From the NCBI GenBank assembly GCA_965229615.1, contig OZ245890.1:372001-436000 (forward strand): 64,000 bases of DNA, given 5' to 3'. The position numbers were made by a program, and so were the translations under genes. The DNA comes from G965229615 sp965229615 (lineage in GTDB: Bacteria > Pseudomonadota > Alphaproteobacteria > Rickettsiales > Midichloriaceae). Of the stretch, positions 9,507 to 18,479 are shown one piece after another (within the stretch, counting starts at the first letter, position 1; the number at the start of each line of letters is the position of its first letter). The notes under the pieces are model-generated. The model did not search any database and was not told the origin of the DNA. It saw nothing but the letters and a program-made list of their open reading frames with translations.

Positions 9507-9525
9507 TCAACTATCGTATAGTTGA
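9507..9525 (+). terminator. Hairpin downstream of gapR, possible terminator
   Basis: TCAACTAT-CGT-ATAGTTGA forms a perfect 8-bp stem with a 3-base loop 25 bases after the gapR stop. There is no clean T run behind it, so it is only a candidate terminator or 3'-end stabiliser. Confidence 0.4.
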
Positions 9526-9590
9526 GTGTATTGTCTCTGCATTGAAAAATCCCTTTATAGTGGTGAAGATGATATATTAGCAAACAATCA

Positions 9591-9896
9591 ATGGATATCC
9601 AAAATTATCAATTTTTCAAAAGATTAATAGATACACGGTGTATTGAACAGATAATACTATTTGGCTCAAGAGCACGTTGTGACGATCATGATCGTGCAGA
9701 TATTGATCTAGCAATCTATTGTCCCCAGGCAACAGATGCTGACTGGTTGGCAGTGCTCGATATTATCGATGAAGCTGACACTTTACTCAATATAGATTGT
9801 ATCAGATTAGATGCATTGCACGATGCATCCAACTTGAAACATGAAATCATGCAACAGGGGGTGAAATTATATGACAGATTACAAAATAGAAATTAG
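9591..9896 (+). CDS. MNT-type minimal nucleotidyltransferase (antitoxin of HEPN/MNT pair)
   Basis: The 101-residue protein has the nucleotidyltransferase signature LFGSRAR (residues 23-29) followed by DIDLAIY with D37 and D39, and a further acidic residue in NIDCIR (D69), the three carboxylates of MNT enzymes. In HEPN/MNT modules such enzymes neutralise the HEPN RNase partner, in studied cases by AMPylating it. The gene overlaps the HEPN gene by 26 bases, which points to translational coupling. It follows gapR but is separated by a hairpin, so it is likely its own unit. It could also be called an HI0073-type nucleotidyltransferase. Confidence 0.85.
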   Translation: MDIQNYQFFKRLIDTRCIEQIILFGSRARCDDHDRADIDLAIYCPQATDADWLAVLDIIDEADTLLNIDCIRLDALHDASNLKHEIMQQGVKLYDRLQNRN

Positions 9897-10275
9897 CAGT
9901 AAGAAACTAATAAAGGCTCTTATGGCTCTAGAACAAATAGTTGAAAAACCACATCAGGACGATAGAAGTAATATTGATGCTACAATTCAGAGGTTTGAAT
10001 TCACTGTTGAGTTATTTTGGAAACTTCTAAAAGTAATTCTAGAAAGCAAGTGGGTAAATGTCCAATATCCTAAGGACATGTTAAGGGAAGCGTTTAAAGG
10101 ACATTTGATAGATAATGAAAGCATTTGGTTGAATATGCTGAGAGATAGAAATCTCACCTCTCACACATATGACGAACAATTTGCTGACGAAATATATCTT
10201 AGAATCAAATCATATGTTCCAACTTTCAAAGCAACATTTGAAAAACTATCATATGAGTATATCAAAGATCTCTAG
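9871..10275 (+). CDS. HEPN-domain protein, HI0074 type (toxin of HEPN/MNT pair)
   Basis: The 134-residue, mostly helical protein matches the HI0074 nucleotidyltransferase substrate-binding family. It has FEFTVELFWKLLK (residues 42-54) and the HEPN RNase motif R93-x4-H98 in RDRNLTSHTYDE, which is intact, so RNase activity is possible. ATG 9871 is preceded by a run of G at 9857-9861 as a ribosome binding site inside the MNT gene. The pair is the classical order, antitoxin first. Its last 14 bases overlap a small minus-strand frame. Confidence 0.85.
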   Translation: MTDYKIEISSKKLIKALMALEQIVEKPHQDDRSNIDATIQRFEFTVELFWKLLKVILESKWVNVQYPKDMLREAFKGHLIDNESIWLNMLRDRNLTSHTYDEQFADEIYLRIKSYVPTFKATFEKLSYEYIKDL

Positions 10276-10447
10276 TGCTGGCACCAGTGTCTGCCATAGT
10301 TTCTTCAAGTGTTGGTACCCAAGGTATCATTATGTGCTGCCTACTATTTGTAACAAACTCCATCCATGATCCTTCGCCATACTGTTGATGTTCAGCTTGT
10401 TCATTTATATGATTATTCGCGTTATTATCTCTCATTTGTACAAACAC
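10262..10447 (-). CDS. Possible small protein downstream of mutL, unknown
   Basis: A 61-residue frame (MFVQMRDNNANNHINEQA at its start) lies 29 bases behind mutL on the same strand and converges on the HEPN gene. It contains tryptophans, prolines and no low-complexity sequence apart from the asparagine-rich start, so it could be real, but nothing in it is recognised and there is no clear ribosome binding site. It could also be the remnant of a longer gene. Confidence 0.3.
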   Translation of the reverse strand: MFVQMRDNNANNHINEQAEHQQYGEGSWMEFVTNSRQHIMIPWVPTLEETMADTGASTRDL

Positions 10448-10476
10448 TTTATAACATTCATATCAATCCTAGGTAT

Positions 10477-12417
10477 TTATACTCTTTCGAACATTTTGTC
10501 TATATATGTAATAGGTAATTCAATGTATGTTGGTCTACCATGGTTGCATTGGCTTGCAAAATCGGTTTGTTCTATAAGACGCAGTAGCATATCCATCTCA
10601 GAGATGTCGAGTTTGCGTCCAGCTCTGATGCTGGAATGACATGCAATGGTTGAATATATTTTTTCAGTATGAGATTCTATTATTTCACGATATGTATCAA
10701 TATCTGATACAATATCACCTAATAATGATATAATGTCTATACTACCAGGGATTACAGGCACACTATGCACAAGCACTTCATTTTTGTTATCAGATATAGA
10801 TATACCAACTCTCGATAAGATATTTGTATTAGTAATCAGTAGATCATTATGTGCAGCTCCAAAGTTCACAGCAATGGGTACTAATAGATTTTGCACAGGT
10901 ATTGTACTAGTTGCACTATCGTGAAGTGTTTCAGGTGTAGTGGTTTGTTGTTGATATGTACTATAGTGTTGTTGTTGAAAAATAATTCTTTCATGTGCAG
11001 CATGTTGATCAACTATAACTAGGCCTTTGTCATTGACTGCAATAATATATTTTAGTCCAAGTTGAAATATAGGAGTGCCCAGGGCATTTTTCGAAATTAT
11101 ACTATTAGTATTTGTATGATGCTGTGTGTCAGACGTTGTAGTGTCTGCACACTGAAGTATATCAGATGTTGTAGTATCCTTGATAAATACCTTCTTGTTA
11201 TCATCGCTATGAGTATTGTTAAAGAAAGAACTAACAGCGTTATGTTCTATATTATCATAAAGTGGCAAAGGATACTTTTGTGTAGCACTTTGATATTGTG
11301 TGTCCTGTTTAATAGATTGCTGTTGATCAATGTTTTTTTGAACGTTTGATATCATAGTGCTACTAATACTAGTACTAGCTCTAGCCTTACTGATTGCATC
11401 TCTAATCGTTTGAATGATTTTACCTCTGATGAGTTTTTCATCACTAAATTTCACTTCTGCTTTGTTTGGATGTATATTTACATCAACACTTCTAACAGGC
11501 ACTTCTAAAAACAACACAACCGTTGGATGATGTTCCTGTGGCAGTGTGTTGAAATATGATACTCTTATTGTCTTGTTTAGAAAGTTATCTCTAACGAATC
11601 TTTTGTTAACAAATGTGAATAATTTGCTGGTTTTACTTCTATTATGTGTTGGTACTGAAACATATCCATACAACCTAATCTTTTCATTTTCAGTTGCAAA
11701 AGTTTTATCATTCGTATCAAAGTATATAGCATTTTCAATAAATTCATCACCTAAGACTTCACCTATTCTTTGCTGCAATGAGTTATCTTTTCCTATCAAT
11801 TTATTTCCAACATCAAACACAGTTTTGCCATTGTGTATCATGCGTACTGAAATGTTATCATGTGCTACAGCGATGGCGTTTAACAGTTCAACACATGCAG
11901 CAACTTCAACCTGTTCACTTTTTAGAAATCTTACTCTATTCAACATAAAACAAAATAATTCCTTAACTTCAACTGTTGTACCCTGCGGATGTGAGGCTGG
12001 TGTTGGTTGTATAGTAACTGGCACTCGTGATGTTGGTCCATCATCAATCCTTACAGCCCATGCTTGTTCGCTATCCTTCGAACGACTGGTTATAGCAACG
12101 CGTGCTACTGTTGCTATTGAAGCAAGTGCTTCACCACGAAAACCCATATGTAATATGTTGCTTAGATCATCATCAGTGAGTTTAGATGTAGCATGTCTTG
12201 TCAAGGCCAGTCCCAATTCATTGTTGTGTATTCCATCGCCGTTATCACTCACTGATATTAAGGTTCTACCACCTCTATCAAGTGTTACAACTATTTCTGT
12301 TGCGTTTGCATCGATAGAATTTTCAACTAATTCTTTCACCACTGATAGTGGACGATCTACCACTTCACCAGCAGCAATCTGATTAATCGTTGTATCTTGC
12401 AATATTTTTATTGTCAT
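10477..12417 (-). CDS. mutL: DNA mismatch repair protein MutL
   Basis: MutL links MutS mismatch recognition to strand incision. The 646-residue protein has the GHKL ATPase motifs: LVENSIDANA (E32, N33), SDNGDGI (D58) and MGFRGEALAS (91-100). The linker from about residue 335 to 440 is low in complexity and rich in T, S, D and H. The C-terminal domain keeps the endonuclease-type elements DQHAAHERIIFQ (470-481), ACHSSIRAGRKL (from 592) and QCNHGRP, but the last position of the metal motif, usually E, is Q481. mutS is not in the window. It is divergent from terC. Confidence 0.96.
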   Translation of the reverse strand: MTIKILQDTTINQIAAGEVVDRPLSVVKELVENSIDANATEIVVTLDRGGRTLISVSDNGDGIHNNELGLALTRHATSKLTDDDLSNILHMGFRGEALASIATVARVAITSRSKDSEQAWAVRIDDGPTSRVPVTIQPTPASHPQGTTVEVKELFCFMLNRVRFLKSEQVEVAACVELLNAIAVAHDNISVRMIHNGKTVFDVGNKLIGKDNSLQQRIGEVLGDEFIENAIYFDTNDKTFATENEKIRLYGYVSVPTHNRSKTSKLFTFVNKRFVRDNFLNKTIRVSYFNTLPQEHHPTVVLFLEVPVRSVDVNIHPNKAEVKFSDEKLIRGKIIQTIRDAISKARASTSISSTMISNVQKNIDQQQSIKQDTQYQSATQKYPLPLYDNIEHNAVSSFFNNTHSDDNKKVFIKDTTTSDILQCADTTTSDTQHHTNTNSIISKNALGTPIFQLGLKYIIAVNDKGLVIVDQHAAHERIIFQQQHYSTYQQQTTTPETLHDSATSTIPVQNLLVPIAVNFGAAHNDLLITNTNILSRVGISISDNKNEVLVHSVPVIPGSIDIISLLGDIVSDIDTYREIIESHTEKIYSTIACHSSIRAGRKLDISEMDMLLRLIEQTDFASQCNHGRPTYIELPITYIDKMFERV

Positions 12418-12537
12418 TACATGAAGTTTTTTATGTAGTTACCATGCATATCAGATTTCATATCAGGAAATTTTACATGTACAATAGATGTATAAGAATA
12501 AGGCAAATCATACAAGAAATACCAATATCAATAATAA

Positions 12538-13479
12538 ATGCAGCATTTACTCAATTCTTCAAACTTTTCAAGCGAATACTGGATATTTTTCTTTGTACTA
12601 GTAGCGATTTTTTCGTTACTGGACGCATATTTGATAACTGGAACAAAAACAACTGGATCCATATCAAGTACAGTTTTTTGGATGACCAATGCTATCATTA
12701 CAGCATTTATACTCCAATACCTACCAATGTCGCAAGATCATGGCATTGATTTTTTCATTGCGTACTTGATAGAGCTATCACTCAGCATAGATAACATTTT
12801 CGTATTCATGATGATATTTGAAAGGATGCAAACAACACATTCCATGCAGAGGAGAATATTGCATATTGGTATAGCAAGTGCAATTATCATGAGGTTGATC
12901 ATGATATTGTTTGGATTGAATATAGTACAGCAATTTCATTGGGTTTTTTATATATTCGGATTTTTGTTAATACTAGGTGCTGGTAAGATGTTATTTACAA
13001 TGAAAAGCTGTGTTCATGAAAGAGTTAGGAGAAGCTGGTACAGCAAGTTTTTTAGTGATGATAAGACTGGTGTGCAGCTTTTTTTCACAAAGCATAGTAC
13101 TGGAAAAATAATGCCAACAGTAAATCTTTTAACATTAATCCTGATAGAAAAGGCTGATATTGTGTTTGCAATTGACTCAATACCAGCTGTAATGTCCATC
13201 ACCACAGATGCATTTATAATTTTCTCATCTAATATTCTTGCAGTTGCAGGTTTACGATCGCTCTTCTTTGTAGTATCAAGTTTTGCGCAGAAATTCACGT
13301 ATCTGAGATATGGAGTAGTTTTCATATTAGTATTCATAGGTATAAAATTAGCACTCATTCCACAGGCAATTATTATTCCGAAGGAGATATCCTGTAGTGT
13401 TATATTAATTGTGATAACAATATCAGTAATTGCATCAATGTGTACTACGAATAGAAAATCCACAGCTGATGATACCTAA
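12538..13479 (+). CDS. TerC-family integral membrane protein
   Basis: TerC proteins are inner-membrane proteins implicated in metal (often manganese) efflux and in metallation of exported proteins. The 313-residue protein has about nine hydrophobic segments and the two family hallmarks: an acidic helix ELSLSIDNIFVFMMIF near residues 76-91 and EKADIVFAIDSIPAVMS near 201-217, which carry the conserved acidic residues. The ATG at 12538 is the first clear start. Its stop overlaps the tpiA stop by 4 bases in convergent orientation. No yybP-ykoY-type riboswitch is evident upstream. Confidence 0.9.
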   Translation: MQHLLNSSNFSSEYWIFFFVLVAIFSLLDAYLITGTKTTGSISSTVFWMTNAIITAFILQYLPMSQDHGIDFFIAYLIELSLSIDNIFVFMMIFERMQTTHSMQRRILHIGIASAIIMRLIMILFGLNIVQQFHWVFYIFGFLLILGAGKMLFTMKSCVHERVRRSWYSKFFSDDKTGVQLFFTKHSTGKIMPTVNLLTLILIEKADIVFAIDSIPAVMSITTDAFIIFSSNILAVAGLRSLFFVVSSFAQKFTYLRYGVVFILVFIGIKLALIPQAIIIPKEISCSVILIVITISVIASMCTTNRKSTADDT

Positions 13480-14180
13480 GCAACCATTTTTAAAAGATTG
13501 AAGAAACTATCAGGTTCTAGACTTGCACCTCCAACTAGTACTCCAGATAACCCTTCGATATGCATTATATGTTGTATGTTACTGGAGTTTACTGAACCAC
13601 CATACAATATAGTCTTGCTGTACTGTTTGATTATATCCATAACCTGTTGTATATGTTGGTTACTTGGCACTATACCACTTCCGATAGCAGATACTGGTTC
13701 ATATGCTATGATAACTTTTTGCGATGCATTGGATATTCTGCTCATAATGAAATCCATTTCATTCTCAATTGCAACCATTGTATCATCATATTTATGTGCA
13801 TAACCCACGCACAGTATTGGTGTTATATTGCTCATCACACATGCATTGATTTTTGCTAGTATCGTTTCAAGTGATTCATCATGATATCTTCTTCTTTCAG
13901 AATGACCTACTATAACATAATGTACATCAAATTCAGATAGCATACTACAACTAATATCACCAGTATAGGCGCCATTTTCAGTAATGCCAGAACAATCTTG
14001 TGCACCAACTGTAACATTTGATAAGTTAAGTTGCTTGATTGTACCATGCAAATGATCGATATATACAAATGGTGGACATATAATGATCTGATGATTGCTG
14101 TGCAATTCTTTGCACATCCTATCGCATAGTGCTTTCGATCCATTCATTTTCCAATTCGCTACAATAATTTTTTTCTCCAT
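13476..14180 (-). CDS. tpiA: Triosephosphate isomerase
   Basis: TpiA interconverts dihydroxyacetone phosphate and glyceraldehyde 3-phosphate. The 234-residue protein, slightly shorter than the usual 250, has all key residues: N9 and K11 in VANWKMNG, H93 in VGHSERRRYH, E161 in AYEPVSAIGSG, and the phosphate-binding ILYGGSV and VLVGGASL turns. It lies 6 bases behind truA on the same strand, so they probably share a transcript. In an organism with reduced sugar metabolism it may serve phospholipid precursor or gluconeogenic flux (inference). Confidence 0.95.
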   Translation of the reverse strand: MEKKIIVANWKMNGSKALCDRMCKELHSNHQIIICPPFVYIDHLHGTIKQLNLSNVTVGAQDCSGITENGAYTGDISCSMLSEFDVHYVIVGHSERRRYHDESLETILAKINACVMSNITPILCVGYAHKYDDTMVAIENEMDFIMSRISNASQKVIIAYEPVSAIGSGIVPSNQHIQQVMDIIKQYSKTILYGGSVNSSNIQHIMHIEGLSGVLVGGASLEPDSFFNLLKMVA

Positions 14181-14186
14181 AGTTCA

Positions 14187-14939
14187 TCAATATTTTATTT
14201 CATATAAATACAGTCCATATGGTGGTGCTGTTTGCCCTGCAGCAGCACGGCTTCTTGCTGCTAGAATCTCTTGCATTGCGTACACATCCCACTTACCGAC
14301 ACCTATTTTATAAAGTGTTCCAACTATAATCCGCACCTGGTTATGCAAAAAAGATTTTGCAGAAACATATACCTCAATGAGATCAGATATGTTGTCACTC
14401 CTTCGCACAGTTATAATATCTATAGTTTTTTTTGCTGACGCAGATTGACAGTATGTTGAACGAAAGCTGCTAAAATCATGATTGCCAACTAAATATTGTG
14501 CTGCAGTATGCATTGCTTCAACATTTAAACTAGTAGTTATATGCCATGCTTTGTTTTTTTCCAAAACTAAATGTGCTCTTCTGTTGATTATTCTATAGAT
14601 GTATGATCTTGATTTGGCTGAGAATCTCGCATGAAATGTTTCGTCTACAATTTCAACTCCTAAAACTGTGATGTTTGATTGCCTTAGAAAATGGTTCAAT
14701 GCATCCATCACCTTATTTGGTGTGAATACTTGTAATAAGTCAAAGTGTGCGATCTGTCCAAGAGCGTGCACTCCTGCATCAGTGCGTCCAGCACCGTATA
14801 CTTTAACATTCTCATTAGTGAATTTTTCTATTGCATGCTGAATTGTTTCTTGTACGGATATTGCCCCACTTTGTCGTTGCCATCCTGCAAAACCACTGCC
14901 ATCATACTCCAGCTTTATTTTATATCTTGATATTGTCAT
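14187..14939 (-). CDS. truA: tRNA pseudouridine(38-40) synthase TruA
   Basis: TruA makes pseudouridine at positions 38-40 in tRNA anticodon arms. The 250-residue protein opens KIKLEYDGSGFAGWQRQ and carries the catalytic aspartate D54 in GAGRTDAGVHALGQ. The C-terminal half has the family segments FHARFSAKSRSYIYRI and FLHNQVRIIVGTLY. Length is typical. It is followed by tpiA after 6 bases and is divergent from trmD. Confidence 0.96.
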   Translation of the reverse strand: MTISRYKIKLEYDGSGFAGWQRQSGAISVQETIQHAIEKFTNENVKVYGAGRTDAGVHALGQIAHFDLLQVFTPNKVMDALNHFLRQSNITVLGVEIVDETFHARFSAKSRSYIYRIINRRAHLVLEKNKAWHITTSLNVEAMHTAAQYLVGNHDFSSFRSTYCQSASAKKTIDIITVRRSDNISDLIEVYVSAKSFLHNQVRIIVGTLYKIGVGKWDVYAMQEILAARSRAAAGQTAPPYGLYLYEIKY

Positions 14940-15016
14940 TATCCTCCAGAAATACTATAGAACTGCTTTGTATGATATATACTGCTCACTGATGAAAATG
15001 CACATAGTCAAATTGT

Positions 15017-15745
15017 ATGTACAATAATTCAAAACCATGGATAATTAAAGTGTTAACTCTTTTTCCTGAAATGTTTCCTGGGCCACTTGGGATATCAGTA
15101 ACTGGTAAGGCATTGAAAAACAATATATGGACGATGGAAGCGATCAACATCAGAGATTATGCGACCGATAAACATAAGTCAGTTGATGATACTCCATATG
15201 GGGGTGGTGGAGGTATGATCCTACGCGCAGACGTGCTATCTAGAGCAATAACACACTGTTTCACGAATGATAATCCCATAATATATCTATCACCTAGGGG
15301 ACTATTATTTGATCAAGATATGGCAAGAGTAGTACCAAAGAAGTATGAGGGGATTAATATACTATGTGGACGTTTTGAGGGAATAGATGAACGAGTGCTA
15401 CAAAATTATAATATCATTGAGATCAGTATAGGCGATTATATCATTTCATCTGGGGATTTGGCTGCATATGTATTTATAGATGCATGCTTGCGAAATATAC
15501 CAAGCGTTTTGCATGCACAAAATGCATTATCAGAAGAAAGTTTTGGCAACACAACAGAATATAGATATTTACTTGAGTACCCTCATTATACAAAACCAAT
15601 GATCTGGGATAACATGAAAGTTCCTGATGTGTTATTGACTGGTGATCATCAGAAAATATCAAAATGGAGATTGCAACAAGCAGAGATTCAAACTGCTGAA
15701 CGCAGAAAGGATTTATGGGAAAAATATTTACAAACTAATAAGTGA
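15017..15745 (+). CDS. trmD: tRNA (guanine(37)-N1)-methyltransferase TrmD
   Basis: TrmD methylates G37 next to the anticodon to prevent frameshifting. The 242-residue protein shows the SPOUT knot: VLTLFPEMFPGPLGIS, then DDTPYGGGGGMILRADV, ILCGRFEGIDERV and SIGDYIISSGDLAA, which form the AdoMet-binding trefoil. The usual neighbours rimM and rpsP are not here, and rplS is 39 kb away, so the common operon has been split. lpxC begins about 50 bases downstream. Confidence 0.96.
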   Translation: MYNNSKPWIIKVLTLFPEMFPGPLGISVTGKALKNNIWTMEAINIRDYATDKHKSVDDTPYGGGGGMILRADVLSRAITHCFTNDNPIIYLSPRGLLFDQDMARVVPKKYEGINILCGRFEGIDERVLQNYNIIEISIGDYIISSGDLAAYVFIDACLRNIPSVLHAQNALSEESFGNTTEYRYLLEYPHYTKPMIWDNMKVPDVLLTGDHQKISKWRLQQAEIQTAERRKDLWEKYLQTNK

Positions 15746-15794
15746 TAACATATGTAAATGCGTTGCTAGGGGCATAACTAATTATTTATACAAA

Positions 15795-16649
15795 GTGATA
15801 CAACAACAAACAATAGGTAGAGAAACACAACTATATGGAATTGGTATACATTCCGGCAAAAATGTCAACATGAGTTTGTTACCAGCAGAGGTGGATACTG
15901 GTGTAGTATTTGTGGTACATGATAATGAGATCAAAGCAACTTTTGATAATGTAAGTAGTACTAATATGTCAACAACACTTACTAATAATCATTGCAAAAT
16001 TGATGTGGTTGAACATTTTATGGCTGCATTATGGGGTACTGGTATCGATAATATTGTAGTTGTACTCAATGCAAACGAATTGCCTATTTTTGATGGTAGC
16101 GCCTATCCGTTCGTCAATACAATAATGTCATCCGGTATTATAAAACAATCGTCTGCAAGAAAAATACTACACGTTAAGCAAGAAGTGGCAGTTACAGAAG
16201 GCGATAAGTATATAAAACTTATACCGCACAAAAATGTATGTAAATGTAATAATATTACTATTGATATGACCATTGATTTTGCTCATCCTACAATAGGTAG
16301 GCAACACATGTTATATGATAGTAAATCTAACTCGTTCATAGACGAAATATCCAATGCACGAACCTTTGGTTTTATAAGTGATTTGGAAATGTTACATAAA
16401 AATGGTTTAGGACTTGGTGCTTCATTGGGAAACTGTATAGCTATAGATGAAAATGGCCTTATGAATGAGGAGGGATTGCGTTTCAATGATGAATTTGTAA
16501 GACACAAAATATTAGATTGTATAGGTGATCTCTTTTTATCGGGATACAACATCTCTTGCGATGTTATTGGGTACAAAACAGGTCACAAGTTGAACAATTT
16601 AGCATTGCACAAACTATTTGCTGATCCGAATAATTATATTATAGTTTAG
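15795..16649 (+). CDS. lpxC: UDP-3-O-acyl-N-acetylglucosamine deacetylase LpxC
   Basis: LpxC is the committed, zinc-dependent step of lipid A synthesis. Residues for the zinc site are visible in VEHFMAALWG and in RHKILDCIGDLFLSG, with the general acid histidine in GHKLNNLALHKLF. The frame is open back into trmD, but family alignment (QQTIGRETQLYGIGIHSG matches the usual start) places the start at GTG 15795, giving 284 residues, near the normal size. No ATG is available there and no clear Shine-Dalgarno is seen. The gene implies that lipid A is still made. Confidence 0.92.
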   Translation: MIQQQTIGRETQLYGIGIHSGKNVNMSLLPAEVDTGVVFVVHDNEIKATFDNVSSTNMSTTLTNNHCKIDVVEHFMAALWGTGIDNIVVVLNANELPIFDGSAYPFVNTIMSSGIIKQSSARKILHVKQEVAVTEGDKYIKLIPHKNVCKCNNITIDMTIDFAHPTIGRQHMLYDSKSNSFIDEISNARTFGFISDLEMLHKNGLGLGASLGNCIAIDENGLMNEEGLRFNDEFVRHKILDCIGDLFLSGYNISCDVIGYKTGHKLNNLALHKLFADPNNYIIV

Positions 16650-16678
16650 AGTTTGTGCTAATTATATTGTCAGACAGA

Positions 16679-17734
16679 CTATTCTTCAAGCTTTGCAGAA
16701 AACCTTATACTATGTTTGTTGATGACATTTGATGTTATATTTATAATCTCTTGCTTTTTAACCAATAGCTCTTCCGAAGTAATATTTTGATCGAAATATA
16801 GATTGAATTTTACTGACATAGTATAGTCTTTTGCTGCTAGAATTTCATGATTCAAATAAATTCTACGATCACCTTGTTGTGATTTTATAGCTCCCAACAT
16901 TTCTATTGTTTCTGCGATGCAGATGTTAACGGCGTTTATATCAGAGTGGAATAATTCCACTAATAGCATTATTCTTTTTTCAGTTATTTGTGATGCATTT
17001 TCAACAGTGTTGATTAAAAACTGGATATTTGGTATAAACACCAACTTTTTAGAGTCAGCCCTTAGCTGTGTTGTAATCCATGTTATGTTTTCGACAAAGC
17101 CATCAAAGTTGTTGATTTTTATTCTATCACCTATTGTGAAGGGTCTTGTTAGGTATATCATCATAGTACCAAAAAGACTACCTATTAAGTCTCTTGATGC
17201 AAAGCCTACCGTCACACCTCCTAAGCTTACAAATGCTATAATTGCCTGCATGCTAACACCAAGAGTCTGTAAAATACTGATAACACTTATTGTTGCTATC
17301 ACAGTAAAGCAAAGCTTCATGGATAATATAATTGTCGATCTTTTAGCTTCTTTATATTCGTGTGTTGAATAGCTATTTGTTTTTAGAAAATATTTTTCTA
17401 GTTGTACTATGAAACTAAGTGCCGTCCAAGTAAGTGTTACAATTGACGCTAAAATCTGCATCGTACCAAACCAACGTAAAAGCATTGAATTAGGGTTATA
17501 ATACAAAAGGATGATATTGCCAATCATCACTACTGCTATAACAACAATTAGAACTTTTAAGGGTACTCCAACTGCATTTAGCAGAAAGATCCTCCACTGT
17601 TTTTTGCTTGGATTTTGCGAGATAACTCGATGATATCTTGTGATTGAATAATGACTTAAAATAAACAATGCTATTGCTATACCGATTAGCAACACGATAT
17701 CTATTGCTGCACTAATGAAATTCATATCGTCCAT
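16679..17734 (-). CDS. MscS-family mechanosensitive ion channel
   Basis: MscS channels open under membrane tension and release osmolytes. The 351-residue protein has four to five membrane helices; the pore-lining helix and hinge are read in MQAIIAFVSLGGVTVGFASRD (residues about 170-190), followed by the beta domain element YLTRPFTIGDRIKIN and a C-terminal alpha/beta vestibule. This is the medium-length form. It lies 10 bases downstream of the HAD gene on the same strand and converges on lpxC. Confidence 0.92.
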   Translation of the reverse strand: MDDMNFISAAIDIVLLIGIAIALFILSHYSITRYHRVISQNPSKKQWRIFLLNAVGVPLKVLIVVIAVVMIGNIILLYYNPNSMLLRWFGTMQILASIVTLTWTALSFIVQLEKYFLKTNSYSTHEYKEAKRSTIILSMKLCFTVIATISVISILQTLGVSMQAIIAFVSLGGVTVGFASRDLIGSLFGTMMIYLTRPFTIGDRIKINNFDGFVENITWITTQLRADSKKLVFIPNIQFLINTVENASQITEKRIMLLVELFHSDINAVNICIAETIEMLGAIKSQQGDRRIYLNHEILAAKDYTMSVKFNLYFDQNITSEELLVKKQEIINITSNVINKHSIRFSAKLEE

Positions 17735-17744
17735 TTTGATAAAT

Positions 17745-18479
17745 TTATTTATTATCCATTGCAGTATAAATGCCTTTTAATATATGAAAGCTTTCTGCCT
17801 CAATATACTTTATGTTTCTTGCCATAACATACTGTCTTGATAGGATATGCCCAGATGGACTGCCAAACAATACTGGTAGACATCCAGTATTAATTGCACA
17901 TGAAACATCAACGTAACTATCTCCAACCAACCAACATTCATCAGCGATATTATGAATTGTTATGTGTACATTATCTTGTATTTCATTGACTGCATAAAGT
18001 GCATGTGCAGCAGATGGTTTATCTGCATAAGACTTACTAGAACCAACAATGCTCTCAAAAAAATGTACCAATCCAAGTTTTTTAACTTCATTGATCAATA
18101 GGTCATGGTGTTTATTACTAACAACTCCAAGTTTTATACTGTCATTATGCAATTTGGTTAAAAACTTCTTTGCTCCATCCATTATTGCTATACCACCTCT
18201 TTCGTTCAATGTTTCACTATAGCATTCCTTATACTTGTTCCAAACATACTGCCAATTATCACCAAACATGATAGGAAATGAATCTCTCACAGACATATTT
18301 CTAGTACTTTTAAACTCATGTTTTTGGAAAAAATCTTGACTCATATTGAGACGCTCCAACGTTATTGCAAGCACGCTACTGAAAAGATTTTTTGTATCTA
18401 CAAGTGTATTGTCCCAATCAAATAATATAATTTTTGGTTTATAGTATATATCTCGATTTGCCATGTTATTGATATTCAT
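17745..18479 (-). CDS. HAD-superfamily hydrolase, phosphoglycolate phosphatase-like
   Basis: The 244-residue protein has the HAD motifs in order: motif I FDWDNTLVDT with nucleophile D21 and acid D23, motif II VVSNK, motif III lysine in YADKPSAAHAL, and motif IV GDSYVDV. A helical cap of the subclass I type lies between motifs I and II, as in phosphoglycolate phosphatase (Gph). Its start overlaps the end of addA by 14 bases, so translation is probably coupled. The true substrate cannot be deduced, although removing phosphoglycolate produced by DNA end repair would fit the neighbour. Confidence 0.85.
   Translation of the reverse strand: MNINNMANRDIYYKPKIILFDWDNTLVDTKNLFSSVLAITLERLNMSQDFFQKHEFKSTRNMSVRDSFPIMFGDNWQYVWNKYKECYSETLNERGGIAIMDGAKKFLTKLHNDSIKLGVVSNKHHDLLINEVKKLGLVHFFESIVGSSKSYADKPSAAHALYAVNEIQDNVHITIHNIADECWLVGDSYVDVSCAINTGCLPVLFGSPSGHILSRQYVMARNIKYIEAESFHILKGIYTAMDNK

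Noticed and set aside
11546..12382. 278-codon plus-strand frame
   Set aside because: Antisense shadow of mutL, which has complete motifs.
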